Shown: positions 1 through 9,519, numbered from the stretch's first letter. The stretch: DNA of 45,971 nt from an uncultured Erysipelotrichaceae bacterium (GCA_948444795.1 CAOJUX010000006.1:1-45971), one strand, 5' to 3'. The notes: generated by a model not told the origin, from the letters alone. Program-made: numbers and translations.

Positions 1-59
1 TTCAATGTTATTCCTTCTGAATATTAATTTTTATTATTTTTATGCGGTTGCCCTAAGGT

Positions 60-709
60 TTGATTTATTTGGAAAAGAAATTTGAGCACGTTGAAAAGAC
101 TTATACATTTTTACGTGGATATCTTGAAAGTAAAGGATTTGAAAACTCATTAAAAGCTTTGCCTTTTGCAAGAAAGGCACATGAAGGAGTATTCAGAAAA
201 GGAGGAGATCCATATATTATTCATCCTTTATCTGTTGCACAATATTTGATAAATATTGGCCTTGATAGTGATTATTTTATAGCTCCTAGTTTGCTCCATG
301 ATGTTCCTGAAGATGTTCCTGATATTACGGTAAATGATTTGCCCGTTGACAATGAAGTTAAAAGATTAGTTGATGTTTTATCTTTTAAAAAATATCAATT
401 TTTAGAAAAAAGACAAGCGCTACAATTGTATTATTTAGCACTAGGTAAAGAGGTGCTGGTTTAATTAAGTTGTCAGATTGTTATCATAATTTAAGTACGA
501 TGAGTGATGCTTTTACTTTAGAAAAACAATTTGAATATGTAATTGAAAAAGAGGATTTTGTTTATCCTCTGATGAAAGATTTAAAAGATTTATGCTCGAT
601 AAATCGACGTGCTTTATGCACTTTAAAAACTAATATTGAGAATATAATAAATGTTTATGAAGGGCTTCATAGAAATGATATTGCTACTTTAAGAAAGAAG
701 ATGAAATAA
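60..709 (+). pseudogene. HD-domain (p)ppGpp-hydrolase-like gene, frameshifted
   Basis: This looks like a short HD-superfamily phosphohydrolase related to the hydrolase half of RelA/SpoT. The first part (60-464, TTG start) carries the typical RKGGDPYIIHP segment and the metal-binding motif LLHDVPED. It then hits a TAA at 462-464. The family's next motif, here KLSDCYHNLSTM, continues in another frame from about 464 to the stop at 709. Removing two bases or adding one near 462 would join the two halves as one protein of about 215 residues. The usual Arg after the second Asp (K-x-x-D-R) is Cys here. No strong ribosome binding site precedes the TTG. The gene is either decayed or carries a sequencing error. 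A plus-strand terminator follows directly. Confidence 0.7.
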
Positions 710-724
710 AATTCTTCTTTTTTA
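694..724 (+). terminator. Terminator after the HD-domain pseudogene
   Basis: The stem is AAAGAAG (694-700) with CTTCTTT (714-720), followed by a T run. It sits at the convergent junction with the PduL-like gene and overlaps the last codons of both reading frames. Confidence 0.55.
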
Positions 725-1279
725 AAGCAATATTTCAACATTATCTCCTTGTTTTAAGTCTAAAGAATTGGCATCATCTCTGTCAATTTGAAACTCTAAA
801 ACTCCATTTTCTGTTATTTTAACATGGGCAAAGATAATTGCTTTTTTTGATGTGTTTACTAACACTTTAATAATATCTTTATCTTTTATATTATAAATTT
901 TAGCAAAATCATAATTCATATGAATATGAAATTCTTGACATATACAACAAGATTTTAAAGTAACCTTTCCTTTTTTGGTAGTAAGGGTAATATTTTCACT
1001 ATACTCTAGTTCTCCACTTCTTCTAGTTGGTGGATTTATACCTAAAATATAAGCATCACTTCTTAAAATCTCAACTTGATTATAATCTCTTAAAGGGCCA
1101 ATTACTCTGACATTATCTATTTTACTTTTTTCTGTTTCTATAGTAACAGTCATATTAGAAGCAAATTCTCTTTTTTGCGATAAATCATTTCGTTTAGTAA
1201 TTTCTATATCAAATAATTTATCATATATTTCTTTTGTTAAATGAACATGCCTATTACTGATTCCAACTGGTATTTTCAT
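722..1279 (-). CDS. pduL: PduL-like phosphate propanoyltransferase
   Basis: This 185-residue protein matches the PduL phosphotransacylase family, which interconverts acyl-CoA and acyl-phosphate using zinc and is unrelated to Pta. The N-terminal signature VGISNRHVHL (residues 6-14) supplies His11 and His13. A second His pair, HIHM (His118, His120), matches the other zinc site. GPLRDYNQVEI, PPTRRSGE and the C-terminal IDRDDANS are further family segments. No microcompartment shell genes are nearby, so a free-standing housekeeping role, such as acetate or propionate formation, is more likely than a microcompartment role. It overlaps the stop of the upstream gene by four bases (ATGA), so the two are translationally coupled. 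Confidence 0.85.
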   Translation of the reverse strand: MKIPVGISNRHVHLTKEIYDKLFDIEITKRNDLSQKREFASNMTVTIETEKSKIDNVRVIGPLRDYNQVEILRSDAYILGINPPTRRSGELEYSENITLTTKKGKVTLKSCCICQEFHIHMNYDFAKIYNIKDKDIIKVLVNTSKKAIIFAHVKITENGVLEFQIDRDDANSLDLKQGDNVEILL

Positions 1280-1893
1280 TTTATTCTTTCTATATCAATT
1301 ATTTTCATATCGTCAAAGTTAACTTTTATTAAATCAATATCTTTAGTTATACCATCAAAAATAGCTTTGTCTTTATATTCTAAAATTAGTTCATCATTTA
1401 AGTTAAAGCTGGCATGACACCAATTTAAAAATAATGATAATAATGCTATATTATGACTTATAACGACTATATTTTCATAGTCAGTTTTTAATATATCTTT
1501 GATAGAACGGGTGATACGTTTTTTAACAATTTCAATAGACTCTCCTTTTTCAAGTTTGTAAGTAAAATCATGTTCTTGCATCCCTTTTAAATAACGATAT
1601 TCATTAGAACATAACTCTCCTATTTTTCTTTCTCCTAAATCTTTATCTAAAATTATATCTAAATCGTTTTTTTCACTTATATATTTGCTAGTATTTATAG
1701 CACTTTCCTCACTTGATGAATAAATAACTTCTGTATCTTTAAAAATATCCAAATTAGATATTTTTAAAGCTTCTTCTTCGCCTTTTATACTTAAAGGCTT
1801 ATTTTCTCTTACATAATCAAAAGCTACATCTTTGTCATAAATAATATTTGATTTGCTTAATAAATTGTTACTTATAAAATATATAGTTTTCAT
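1276..1893 (-). CDS. Histidine-phosphatase-fold protein lacking the RHG motif
   Basis: The 205-residue protein follows the phosphoglycerate mutase/histidine phosphatase layout: an N-terminal strand, VIYSSSEESAINTS (56-69) where the family has SSPLxRAxxTA, LGERKIGEL (86-94), GES (117-119), and VISHN (144-148) where the family has VSHGG. The catalytic RHG at the N terminus is replaced by ISN (residues 7-9), so the phosphorylated His is absent, and the active-site Arg of the RAxxT motif is also missing. The second His (147) remains. This suggests a non-catalytic relative. It sits between a membrane exporter and the PduL-like enzyme in a tight minus-strand operon, with AGGAAGG as its binding site inside the end of the upstream gene. 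Partner and role are unknown. Confidence 0.65.
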   Translation of the reverse strand: MKTIYFISNNLLSKSNIIYDKDVAFDYVRENKPLSIKGEEEALKISNLDIFKDTEVIYSSSEESAINTSKYISEKNDLDIILDKDLGERKIGELCSNEYRYLKGMQEHDFTYKLEKGESIEIVKKRITRSIKDILKTDYENIVVISHNIALLSLFLNWCHASFNLNDELILEYKDKAIFDGITKDIDLIKVNFDDMKIIDIERIK

Positions 1894-2406
1894 TTAAAAT
1901 ATCCTTCCTAAAATTCCATATGATAAGATTAACATTATAATACCTGCTAGGACAAGTCCTAAAATTACTGCTAGAAGAGATTTTTTCTTATCCATATCTA
2001 AAAGGGCAGCTATTAAAGAGCCCGTCCATGCGCCAGTTCCTGGTAAAGGAATTCCTACAAATAGAAAAAGTCCTAAATATTTTAAATTTTCGATTTTTTC
2101 TTTTTTTGAATTAGCTTTTTCTTCACACCAAGTTACTATTTTTCCCAAATGTTTTAATTTTTTCATCTTACGAAATAGAGGGTTTATAAACCATAAAATA
2201 AATGGGATTGGAAGTATATTTCCAATAAAGCAAATAATAAAACTTGGTATCATTGGAAGGCCAAGTAAACTGGCAGCAATGAGTCCTCCTCTTAATTCTA
2301 GGATAGGAATCATAGATAAAATAAAAATAACTGTGTATTTACCTAAAAATCCCGTAGCACTAGCTCCAAATAAACCAACCATAAAATTAGTAATTTTTTC
2401 TGTCAT
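1894..2406 (-). CDS. Small multidrug-export-family membrane protein
   Basis: A 170-residue integral membrane protein of the Sm_multidrug_ex family (COG2426 type). The signatures are PILELRGGLIAA near the first membrane span and GIPLPGTGAWTGSLIAA in the second half, with a charged cytoplasmic loop (about residues 79-106) between the membrane pairs. The family name implies efflux, but the substrate and mechanism are poorly established. ATG start with GGAGG eight bases upstream. It is the first gene of a three-gene unit with the phosphatase-like and PduL-like genes. Confidence 0.75.
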   Translation of the reverse strand: MTEKITNFMVGLFGASATGFLGKYTVIFILSMIPILELRGGLIAASLLGLPMIPSFIICFIGNILPIPFILWFINPLFRKMKKLKHLGKIVTWCEEKANSKKEKIENLKYLGLFLFVGIPLPGTGAWTGSLIAALLDMDKKKSLLAVILGLVLAGIIMLILSYGILGRIF

Positions 2407-2464
2407 AATATATCCTCCATTATATATTATTCTACCATATTATTAAAAGAAGAGAAAGATAAAG

Positions 2465-2490
2465 AAAAAAGACAAACAATCGTCTTTTTT
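2465..2490 (-). terminator. Terminator after the histidine kinase gene
   Basis: Perfect nine-base stem AAAAAAGAC/GTCTTTTTT with an eight-base loop. It lies between the kinase stop (2609) and the next gene start (2406). It is symmetrical and could work on either strand, but only minus-strand transcription reaches it. Confidence 0.6.
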
Positions 2491-2608
2491 CCAAGTGTGA
2501 GTTTATAGTTTATATGTTATTTTTTTGTATAGAGTCATCGTATTATAAAATTAATTTTTATCATTTATCACCAACCTTTATAAATAGATATTAACATAGT
2601 TATATGAA

Positions 2609-4054
2609 CTATGAGTGAAGTTTTGGTGAAACATTTTTTCTAATTTGAAAGTAGAATATTGCTCCTTTATTTTTTTTAGATTTAACACCGTATTTAAAAT
2701 TATGGACTTCTAAAATATTTCTTACTATAGATAAACCTATTCCACTTCCTACCACATTCCTTTGATGATTTTTATCATTTTTATAGTATCTGTCCCAAAT
2801 ATAAGGCATATCACTTTCTTTAATACCACTTCCTGTATCTATTATTTCTACTAAATAAAACTCTTTTTGATCTGTTACTTTTATAGTAACTTTTTTATCT
2901 TTACCTGTATAATTTATGGCATTGTTTAAAAGATTATAAATAACTTGATTCATTTTATTTTTATCTGCCAAAACAAAAGTATTTTCTGGAACATCAACTA
3001 TAAATTTATAATTTTCTAATTCTTTTATAATATCATATTTTGATATAATCAAATCTATTTCCTCTTTTAAGTTATATTTTTCTATACATAAATTATTTTG
3101 TTTATTTTCTAATTTTGATAATTCTAATAAGTCATTAACAAGAATTGTTAATCTATCGGTTTCATCTATTATAATGTTTAAATCTTTTTGTCTTTTTTCT
3201 TTATCTTTATAAGATATATCTCTTACCATTTCAGCATAGGCTTTAATCATTGTTAGGGGAGTTTTCAAATCATGGGATACATTAGCAAGTAAATCTCTTC
3301 TTAACTTATCTATTTTAGATATATCTAAGCATGCATTATTTAAAGTATTTGATAGTTCATCTATTTCTAAAGTACCATTACCATGAAATACTACATCATA
3401 ATTTCCTTTTCCCATTTCTCTTGCTTTTTTAGTTATTTCTGTTATTGGTTTGGTTATTTTTTTAGATAAAAAATAAGCTATTAAACAAGAAAATAATAAA
3501 ACTATAAACATTATATAAATTAATTGACTTTTTAATACAATACTAGTAGAATCTAAATTCTCTAAAGTACTATATAAAAATATATAACCATAATCTTTTT
3601 TTATACTATATAAATAAGCTTTTGTTTTACTTTGAGGATTAATAAGTTTGATACCATTTACTAAATTTTCATTATTTTTTAAATTATTTTTTATTTCATT
3701 TATATTTTTTATGTTATGATCAAGACCACATCCAACTTGTTTAGTATTATAGGATTTAATAATTCCAAAAAAATCTTCATATGTAATGCAAATACTGTTT
3801 TCATATGCTATATTAAGTAATAAATTATCTAATTCTCCACTTTCTTTTTCTTCTATTATAGGAATTATATTCTTAATTTTTTTCATCTGATAATGTTCAT
3901 AACTAAATTCTAAAAAGAGAATTTCAAATATCCATAAAAATAAAACTATTGCTAAACTAAATAATATTAAATAGATAAGAGTTTTTATATTTAAACTATT
4001 TTTTTTTGATTTTAATTCATTTAATCTATTCTTTATATTCAAATTTATATCCAA
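2609..4054 (-). CDS. Sensor histidine kinase (two-component system)
   Basis: A membrane sensor kinase of about 481 residues. It has a transmembrane helix at about 25-50, an extracellular sensor region with no recognised fold, a second helix at about 178-196, HAMP (about 197-245), HisKA with the phospho-acceptor His261 in NVSHDLKTP, and HATPase_c with the N box NQVIYNLLNNAINYTG, G1 box IIDTGSGI and G2 box GSGIGLSIV. All catalytic boxes are intact. The first TTG (4054) sits directly on AGGAAGG, so the in-frame TTG at 4042, about 11 bases downstream of it, is a plausible alternative start. It overlaps its response regulator gene. The signal sensed is not evident. Architecture resembles PhoR/ResE-type kinases. 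Confidence 0.92.
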   Translation of the reverse strand: MDINLNIKNRLNELKSKKNSLNIKTLIYLILFSLAIVLFLWIFEILFLEFSYEHYQMKKIKNIIPIIEEKESGELDNLLLNIAYENSICITYEDFFGIIKSYNTKQVGCGLDHNIKNINEIKNNLKNNENLVNGIKLINPQSKTKAYLYSIKKDYGYIFLYSTLENLDSTSIVLKSQLIYIMFIVLLFSCLIAYFLSKKITKPITEITKKAREMGKGNYDVVFHGNGTLEIDELSNTLNNACLDISKIDKLRRDLLANVSHDLKTPLTMIKAYAEMVRDISYKDKEKRQKDLNIIIDETDRLTILVNDLLELSKLENKQNNLCIEKYNLKEEIDLIISKYDIIKELENYKFIVDVPENTFVLADKNKMNQVIYNLLNNAINYTGKDKKVTIKVTDQKEFYLVEIIDTGSGIKESDMPYIWDRYYKNDKNHQRNVVGSGIGLSIVRNILEVHNFKYGVKSKKNKGAIFYFQIRKNVSPKLHS

Positions 4055-4688
4055 CCTTCCTAATAGTTTTTATAAAATCTCTATATTTTCCTAAATTATT
4101 TCTTAAAGTCTTTATATGTGTGTCTAAAGTTCTATCATCACCATAAAAATCATACCCCCATATTGATTCTATAAGCTTCTCTCTTGATAAAGCTATATTT
4201 TTATTTTGGACTAAAAAGAGAAGTAAATCATATTCTTTTGGTGTTAGCATAATTAAATTATCATCAACATAAACTTCGTGTGCTGATTTATCTATTTTTA
4301 GACCAGCAAAATTATAATAATCATTCTTTTTAGCATTTCTTTTAGTAACAGCTTTAATTCTAGCTATTAATTCTCTTGGTGAAAATGGTTTTGTTACATA
4401 ATCATCAACTCCTATATCAAAACAGGTAAGTTTATCAAATTCTTCACTTCTTGCTGATAACATAATAAATGGTACATTACTAAACTTACGGATTTCTTTT
4501 ACAGCTTGATATCCATCTATTTTAGGCATCATTATATCCATTATTATTAAATCAAGCTCATTTTCACTAGCTATTTTTATAGCTTCTTCACCATTTTCAG
4601 CTTCTAAATAATCCATATGTTCTATTTTTAAATATTCTTTGATAACATCCCTAATTAGTTTTTCATCATCAACAATTAAAACTTTCAT
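4026..4688 (-). CDS. OmpR-family response regulator
   Basis: 220 residues. The receiver domain (1-115) has the acidic pair Asp7-Asp8, the phospho-acceptor Asp51 (IIMDIMMP) and the conserved Lys in VTKPFSP. The C-terminal OmpR/PhoB winged helix (about 125-220) includes LTPKEYDLLLFL and the recognition-helix region DRTLDTHIKTLRNNLG. It is the first gene of the pair; AGAGGTG precedes its ATG, and its 3' end overlaps the kinase reading frame, indicating coupled expression and phosphotransfer between the two products. Target genes cannot be told from the window. Confidence 0.93.
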   Translation of the reverse strand: MKVLIVDDEKLIRDVIKEYLKIEHMDYLEAENGEEAIKIASENELDLIIMDIMMPKIDGYQAVKEIRKFSNVPFIMLSARSEEFDKLTCFDIGVDDYVTKPFSPRELIARIKAVTKRNAKKNDYYNFAGLKIDKSAHEVYVDDNLIMLTPKEYDLLLFLVQNKNIALSREKLIESIWGYDFYGDDRTLDTHIKTLRNNLGKYRDFIKTIRKVGYKFEYKE

Positions 4689-4738
4689 TAAAACACCTCT
4701 TATAAAATTATATAATATTATTGTGAAATTGGTATGAA

Positions 4739-4764
4739 AAAGAGATAAAGTTTAATTATCTCTT
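4739..4764 (-). terminator. Terminator of the pheS-pheT operon
   Basis: Stem AAGAGATAA (4740-4748) with TTATCTCTT (4756-4764), followed on the minus strand by a short T run. It overlaps the pheT stop codon. Confidence 0.6.
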
Positions 4765-7112
4765 AAGTTACAATTAAAGTGAGTACATACTTTATTTATA
4801 ATATCATTAAAAACTTCCATAACTTCTTTTTGTTCAAGTGTTCTTGTATTTTCTTTAAATATTAATTTATAAGCAATTGATTTTTTGGTATCACTATAGT
4901 TTTCATATATATCAAATACTTCTATACTATCTAGTATTCTTTTTCCATTTTTCTTAATTACATTTTTTATACTTTCGCTATCTATATCTTTATCTACAAT
5001 AAATGCTACATCTTTTTCTATTTCAGGATATTTACTACTTTCCTTATATTTAATTGGCTTAATAATTAATTTATCTAATTCAGTTACTGATAATTCGCAC
5101 ACATATATTTCATCTTTTTTAATACTTGGATGCACTCTACCTAGAACTCCTATTCTTTTTTTGTCTATATAAATTCCAGCGCTGATTCCAGGATGGATAG
5201 AAGGAATTTCTTCTTTTACAAAAGAATATCGATTTTTAAATCCTAAGTAATCTAATAAATTTTCTATTATACCTTTTAATACATAAAAATCTGCTTTTAA
5301 AGTTGTACCTTGCCAATTATTTGTTGTGTAAGCTCCTTTTATTAAAATAGATGCTTTTATCTCTTCATTATAATTTTTATTATATACTTTACTTATTTCA
5401 TAGATTAAGATATCTTTTACATTACGAGCTTTGTTATAATCATAAACATTTAATAAAGATGGCAAGATAGATGTTCTTATTACAGATTTATCTATACTCA
5501 TCGGATTTGGTAAGACTAAGTTATCTTTATCTTCATATTTAAATAAAGCTGCCATCTTTGGACTTGTTAAAGTATAAGTTTTTGTTTCATTCAAAGATAA
5601 AGAACGTAATCTTTTAGATATTTGTTTACATATTTTTACTTCTCCTTTATATTCTCCTTTACGAAGAGGAGATATAGGAAAGGTATTTTTTAGATTATGA
5701 TAACCATAAAGTCTACCTATTTCTTCTGCTATATCATTGATATTAGGATCAATATCAAGTCTTCTATTTGGTATGGCTACAGTAAATTTTTTATCGTATT
5801 TATAGTCAAAATCTAAACGTTCTAGTTCAGTTTTAATATCTTCGTCATTTAAATTTATACCTAATATTTTATTAATATCTTCTGTTTTAAATTCTACTAT
5901 TTTGGGAGTTTTATTGACATTATCATGTTTAACTATTCCAGATAAAATTTTTCCATCTGCATATTTCTCAAGTAAACTACAAGCTCTATTTATAGCAAAT
6001 TCTGTATATTCGTAAGATAATCCTTTTCCATACCTTATTGATGCTTCACTTCTTAAATTTAATCTTGAAGCAGTATTTCTAATATTAGATGATGAAAATA
6101 TCGCACTTTCAATAAAAATATTTTTTGTCTCTTCATCTACTTCAGTGTTTAATCCACCCATAACCCCTGCAAGACATACAGCTTTTTCTTTATCACATAT
6201 GACAATATCAGTGTTTTTTAAAATTCTTTTAGTATTATCTAGAGTAATTATTTCTTCATTTTCTGTAGCATTTCTAACAATTATATCAGTTCCTAATTTA
6301 TCAGCATCAAAGAAATGTAAAGGTTGCCCAAATTCTAACATTACATAGTTTGATATATCAACAACGTTATTGATTGGACGCATTCCAGCTTTTATTAAAC
6401 GTTTTTTAATAAATTCTGGTGATTCTTTAATAGTAACATCTTTTACTACTTTTCCTAAGTAATAACTACATTTATCAGTTTTAACATCTATGTTCATTTT
6501 TATTTTTTCTGGTATTTCTTTATAAGTTATTTCGGGAAGATGAACTTTTTTATTTATTATACATCCTATTTCATAAGCAAAACCAATATGGTAATAACAA
6601 TCATTATTGCGATGTTTATGAATATCAAGTTCATATAAAATATCATCTAATCCTAGATAGTTATTAGCATCTGTTCCAATTGGTATTTCATCTTCTACTT
6701 CATGAATACCTTTATTATAATTTTCTTCTGTTTTTTCCTCTACTCCCAGTTCAAATAAAGCACAAATCATACCATTTGATTCTACCCCTCTTATCTTGCC
6801 TTTTTTTATTTCAAAATCTCCAGGAAGAATACAACCAGGTTTTGCTACAATTACTTTTAAATCTTTTTTTACATTTGGTGCCCCACAAACAATCTGAGTT
6901 ATTTCATCTTTTAAATCTACCATACAAATATTTAAATGATCAGAGTCTGGATGTTTTTTTATTTCTTTAATTTGACCTATAACTAAGTTGTCAATATGAT
7001 AGTCAACAACTTTTTCTATATTTATTCCTGATGATGTTATTTTTTCAGCTAGTTTTTGAGGGTCTTCATTTTCTAAATTTATATAATCTTTTACCCAATT
7101 AAGACTTATCAT
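4752..7112 (-). CDS. pheT: Phenylalanine--tRNA ligase beta subunit
   Basis: The 786-residue beta chain of the alpha2-beta2 phenylalanyl-tRNA synthetase. An N-terminal EMAP/OB tRNA-binding domain is followed by B3/B4 and B5 domains, a catalytic-like core and a C-terminal ferredoxin-fold anticodon-binding domain (FDX-ACB; the segment KYPEIEKDVAFIVD marks its start). The start at 7112 (MISLNWVKDYI) is preferred because it lies just after the pheS stop at 7114 and has GAAGGGAG about 11 bases upstream. A longer frame to 7136 would overlap pheS. It is the second gene of a T-box-controlled operon. Confidence 0.95.
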   Translation of the reverse strand: MISLNWVKDYINLENEDPQKLAEKITSSGINIEKVVDYHIDNLVIGQIKEIKKHPDSDHLNICMVDLKDEITQIVCGAPNVKKDLKVIVAKPGCILPGDFEIKKGKIRGVESNGMICALFELGVEEKTEENYNKGIHEVEDEIPIGTDANNYLGLDDILYELDIHKHRNNDCYYHIGFAYEIGCIINKKVHLPEITYKEIPEKIKMNIDVKTDKCSYYLGKVVKDVTIKESPEFIKKRLIKAGMRPINNVVDISNYVMLEFGQPLHFFDADKLGTDIIVRNATENEEIITLDNTKRILKNTDIVICDKEKAVCLAGVMGGLNTEVDEETKNIFIESAIFSSSNIRNTASRLNLRSEASIRYGKGLSYEYTEFAINRACSLLEKYADGKILSGIVKHDNVNKTPKIVEFKTEDINKILGINLNDEDIKTELERLDFDYKYDKKFTVAIPNRRLDIDPNINDIAEEIGRLYGYHNLKNTFPISPLRKGEYKGEVKICKQISKRLRSLSLNETKTYTLTSPKMAALFKYEDKDNLVLPNPMSIDKSVIRTSILPSLLNVYDYNKARNVKDILIYEISKVYNKNYNEEIKASILIKGAYTTNNWQGTTLKADFYVLKGIIENLLDYLGFKNRYSFVKEEIPSIHPGISAGIYIDKKRIGVLGRVHPSIKKDEIYVCELSVTELDKLIIKPIKYKESSKYPEIEKDVAFIVDKDIDSESIKNVIKKNGKRILDSIEVFDIYENYSDTKKSIAYKLIFKENTRTLEQKEVMEVFNDIINKVCTHFNCNLRDN

Positions 7113-7113
7113 A

Positions 7114-8148
7114 TTAGTTTTTCTCCCTTCTATCAAATATATTAGTTTCTCTTAAATCTGTTTGATAAAATGTTCTTATGTCATTAATGTTATATTTTAA
7201 CATTGCTAGTCTTTCTGCTCCAAAACCGAAGGCAAATCCAGTCCAAATAGAAGGATCATATCCACAATTAGATAGAACATTTGGATGAACTATTCCAGCT
7301 CCTGCTACTGTTATAAAGCCAGTGTTTTTACAAATATTGCATCCTTTACCTTTGCAGTTAAAACATGTAATATCCACCTCTACTGATGGTTCTGTAAATT
7401 GATAATAGCTTGGTCTAAAACGAGTTTCACAAGTTTCTCCAAAAAGATGTTTAAATATTATATCTATTGTTCCTTTTAAATCAGATAAACTAACATTTTT
7501 ATCTACTAATAACCCTTCTATTTGCATAAATTGATGGGAATGAGTAGCATCATCTTCATCTCTTCTATAAGTTTTACCAGGGCATATTATTCTAACTGGA
7601 CTATTTCCACCAGCTTTTATCATTGTTCTTACTTGAACTGGACTAGTTTGGCTTCTTAATAAAATCTCATTATCTTTTATATAAAAAGTGTCTTGAGCAT
7701 CACGAGCAGGGTGATCTTTAGGAATATTTAATAGCTCAAAATTATAATGATCTTCTTCTACTTCTGGTCCATCCACAACATCAAAACCTAGTGACATACA
7801 AACTTCTTCTACTTCTTCTACTAATTTTTCTAAGATATTAGCAGAACCATTTGTAATCTTAGTAGCAGGAAGAGTAATATCTATACTTTCTTTAGTTAAT
7901 TTATCATTTAATTCCTTTTCTTCATAAAATTTGATTTTATCTTCTAAAATTTTAATAATTCCCTTCTTTAATTCATTTAATTTCATACCAAATTCTTTTT
8001 TTTCAGCCCCTTCAAGGCCTCTTAATTTGTTATTAAAGTCATTTATTATTCCTTTTTTTCCTAAATACTTTGTTTTAATATCTAATACTTCTTGTAAATT
8101 TTTAGAATTTTCTAGTAACTCTTGTACTTTTTGTTTTATTTTTTCCAT
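7114..8148 (-). CDS. pheS: Phenylalanine--tRNA ligase alpha subunit
   Basis: The 344-residue catalytic alpha chain. A coiled-coil N terminus (about 1-85) that contacts tRNA is followed by the class II core: motif 2 region THSHQFMQIEGLLVD and motif 3 region FGFGAERLAMLKY, with GAGIVHPNVL for Phe binding. A CxxC-x3-CxxC insert (CFNCKGKGCNIC), as in other Firmicute PheS proteins, probably binds zinc. It is the first gene after the T-box leader and is followed by pheT one base beyond its stop. Confidence 0.96.
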   Translation of the reverse strand: MEKIKQKVQELLENSKNLQEVLDIKTKYLGKKGIINDFNNKLRGLEGAEKKEFGMKLNELKKGIIKILEDKIKFYEEKELNDKLTKESIDITLPATKITNGSANILEKLVEEVEEVCMSLGFDVVDGPEVEEDHYNFELLNIPKDHPARDAQDTFYIKDNEILLRSQTSPVQVRTMIKAGGNSPVRIICPGKTYRRDEDDATHSHQFMQIEGLLVDKNVSLSDLKGTIDIIFKHLFGETCETRFRPSYYQFTEPSVEVDITCFNCKGKGCNICKNTGFITVAGAGIVHPNVLSNCGYDPSIWTGFAFGFGAERLAMLKYNINDIRTFYQTDLRETNIFDRREKN

Positions 8149-8164
8149 AATCTTTCCTCCATAT

Positions 8165-8378
8165 AAAAACGTCCCTTAAAAAAGGGACGAGATATTACCC
8201 GCGGTACCACCCAAATTCTAGTTTCCTAGCACTTATTTAGATATAACGCATACTTTACGGATAAGCTCCAATATTTGAATTTCTTTATATTATTTATCTT
8301 TAAGTAATTCCAGCTACATACTTAATCTCTTTTTAAGAATTAATATAAATACTTAAGAATATTTTCACTGCTTAACTA
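8165..8378 (-). promoter_or_regulatory. T-box riboswitch controlling pheST
   Basis: The T-box sequence TGGTACCGCGG is on the minus strand at 8209-8199, inside the GGGTGGTACCGCGGGTAAT context typical of the antiterminator. It is followed by a terminator hairpin (8170-8189, stem CGTCCCTT/AAGGGACG) and a T run at 8169-8165, just before pheS. The expected mechanism is that uncharged tRNA-Phe pairs with the leader, stabilises the antiterminator and allows pheST transcription. The specifier loop (UUC expected) could not be assigned with confidence by eye. Confidence 0.92.
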
Positions 8379-8384
8379 TTTAAT

Positions 8385-8412
8385 ATTATATCATATTTTT
8401 TCATTATTTCAA
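8385..8412 (-). promoter_or_regulatory. Promoter of the pheST T-box leader
   Basis: -35 TTGAAA (8412-8407), a 16-base gap and -10 TATAAT (8390-8385) on the minus strand. This places the leader start near 8378. The -35 element lies within the last codons of the upstream gene. Confidence 0.6.
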
Positions 8413-9420
8413 TTTATTTATAGTATCTAAATAATATGTATCATCAACTTTTTTAAATGTATATTCATAACTGTTTAATTTTTTCTTGTTAGATTCAAAA
8501 TCATTATCTTTATCTGTGCTATTAGTTACTACTGGTTCATATAAATTATCAAAAGTGTAAAAACTTGATTCATTTTTATTATATATAGCAGCAGTAGTTA
8601 TTATATATAATTTATTTCCTTCTTCATACATATCACTTATATGTTCAATTATCTCTTTATTATTAGTATTACATTTATTATTATCAGCAACATACTTATC
8701 TTTATCTTCATTATAAATAAAGTTTAAACATCCATATTCAAAATTACTTGCCTTATAAGTAGAAGTACCTCCAAATAAATCTTCATAAGCATTTTTTAAA
8801 TCTTTCCCACTTACTGTTACATTAACAGAATTAGTTTTAATATTTTTATCATCAACTTGTTTTAAAGCTAGATTTAAAAGATATGAATTTTTAACGTTTT
8901 TAATACTATGATCAGAAGTATATAAGTAATATGAGCTTACATTATCAGCATTAATGTTTAGTTTAGCATTATCAAGTAAGTATCCTAAATTTTCTATGTA
9001 CCAATCTTTATCTTTAATTATTTCTTCTTCTTTTTGATCATCATTATTAACTTGTATTACATTTTGACATGTACCATTTTTTTCACATTCACTTTTCATA
9101 AAATTAAAATATTTAACATCATAAAGACAATATCCAAAATATAATACTAAACCAAAAAGTACTAATATTATAATATCTCTTTTAAAAATGATAAAGTTTT
9201 TATTTTTTATTAATCTTTTTTCTTCTCTTCTAATAGCATTTTCTATTTCAATATTAATATTATCTTTTATTTCTGTTTCTAGATTTTCTTTAAGATTTTT
9301 AGTAGCTTCTTTTATTGTTCCTTTTACTTCTTTATTTAAATCATTTAAAACTTTACTTTTTACTTCTTTTAAAATATCTTTAGATAGTTCTTCTTCAGTA
9401 TTTATTATTTTTTTTGCCAT
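8404..9420 (-). CDS. Single-pass membrane protein of unknown function
   Basis: A 338-residue protein that I do not recognise. It has a charged, coiled-coil-prone cytoplasmic N terminus (about 1-80), one transmembrane helix (about 85-107, IIILVLFGLVLYFGY) and an external domain of about 225 residues with two Cys close together just after the membrane. The start at 9420 (MAKKIINTEEEL) is chosen because GAGGGCG precedes it; a longer frame to 9456 lacks a binding site. The external domain shows a repeated Tyr/Asn-rich beta-like pattern but no catalytic motif. It is transcribed alone, and its 3' end contains the pheST promoter. Confidence 0.7.
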   Translation of the reverse strand: MAKKIINTEEELSKDILKEVKSKVLNDLNKEVKGTIKEATKNLKENLETEIKDNINIEIENAIRREEKRLIKNKNFIIFKRDIIILVLFGLVLYFGYCLYDVKYFNFMKSECEKNGTCQNVIQVNNDDQKEEEIIKDKDWYIENLGYLLDNAKLNINADNVSSYYLYTSDHSIKNVKNSYLLNLALKQVDDKNIKTNSVNVTVSGKDLKNAYEDLFGGTSTYKASNFEYGCLNFIYNEDKDKYVADNNKCNTNNKEIIEHISDMYEEGNKLYIITTAAIYNKNESSFYTFDNLYEPVVTNSTDKDNDFESNKKKLNSYEYTFKKVDDTYYLDTINKLK

Positions 9421-9519
9421 AATAATCGCCCTCTTTAGCTTTATATTATAGCACAATATTAATAAATTTAAACAAATTTACTAAAATGTGACAAATATTT
9501 TACGTAAATATTACTTTCC

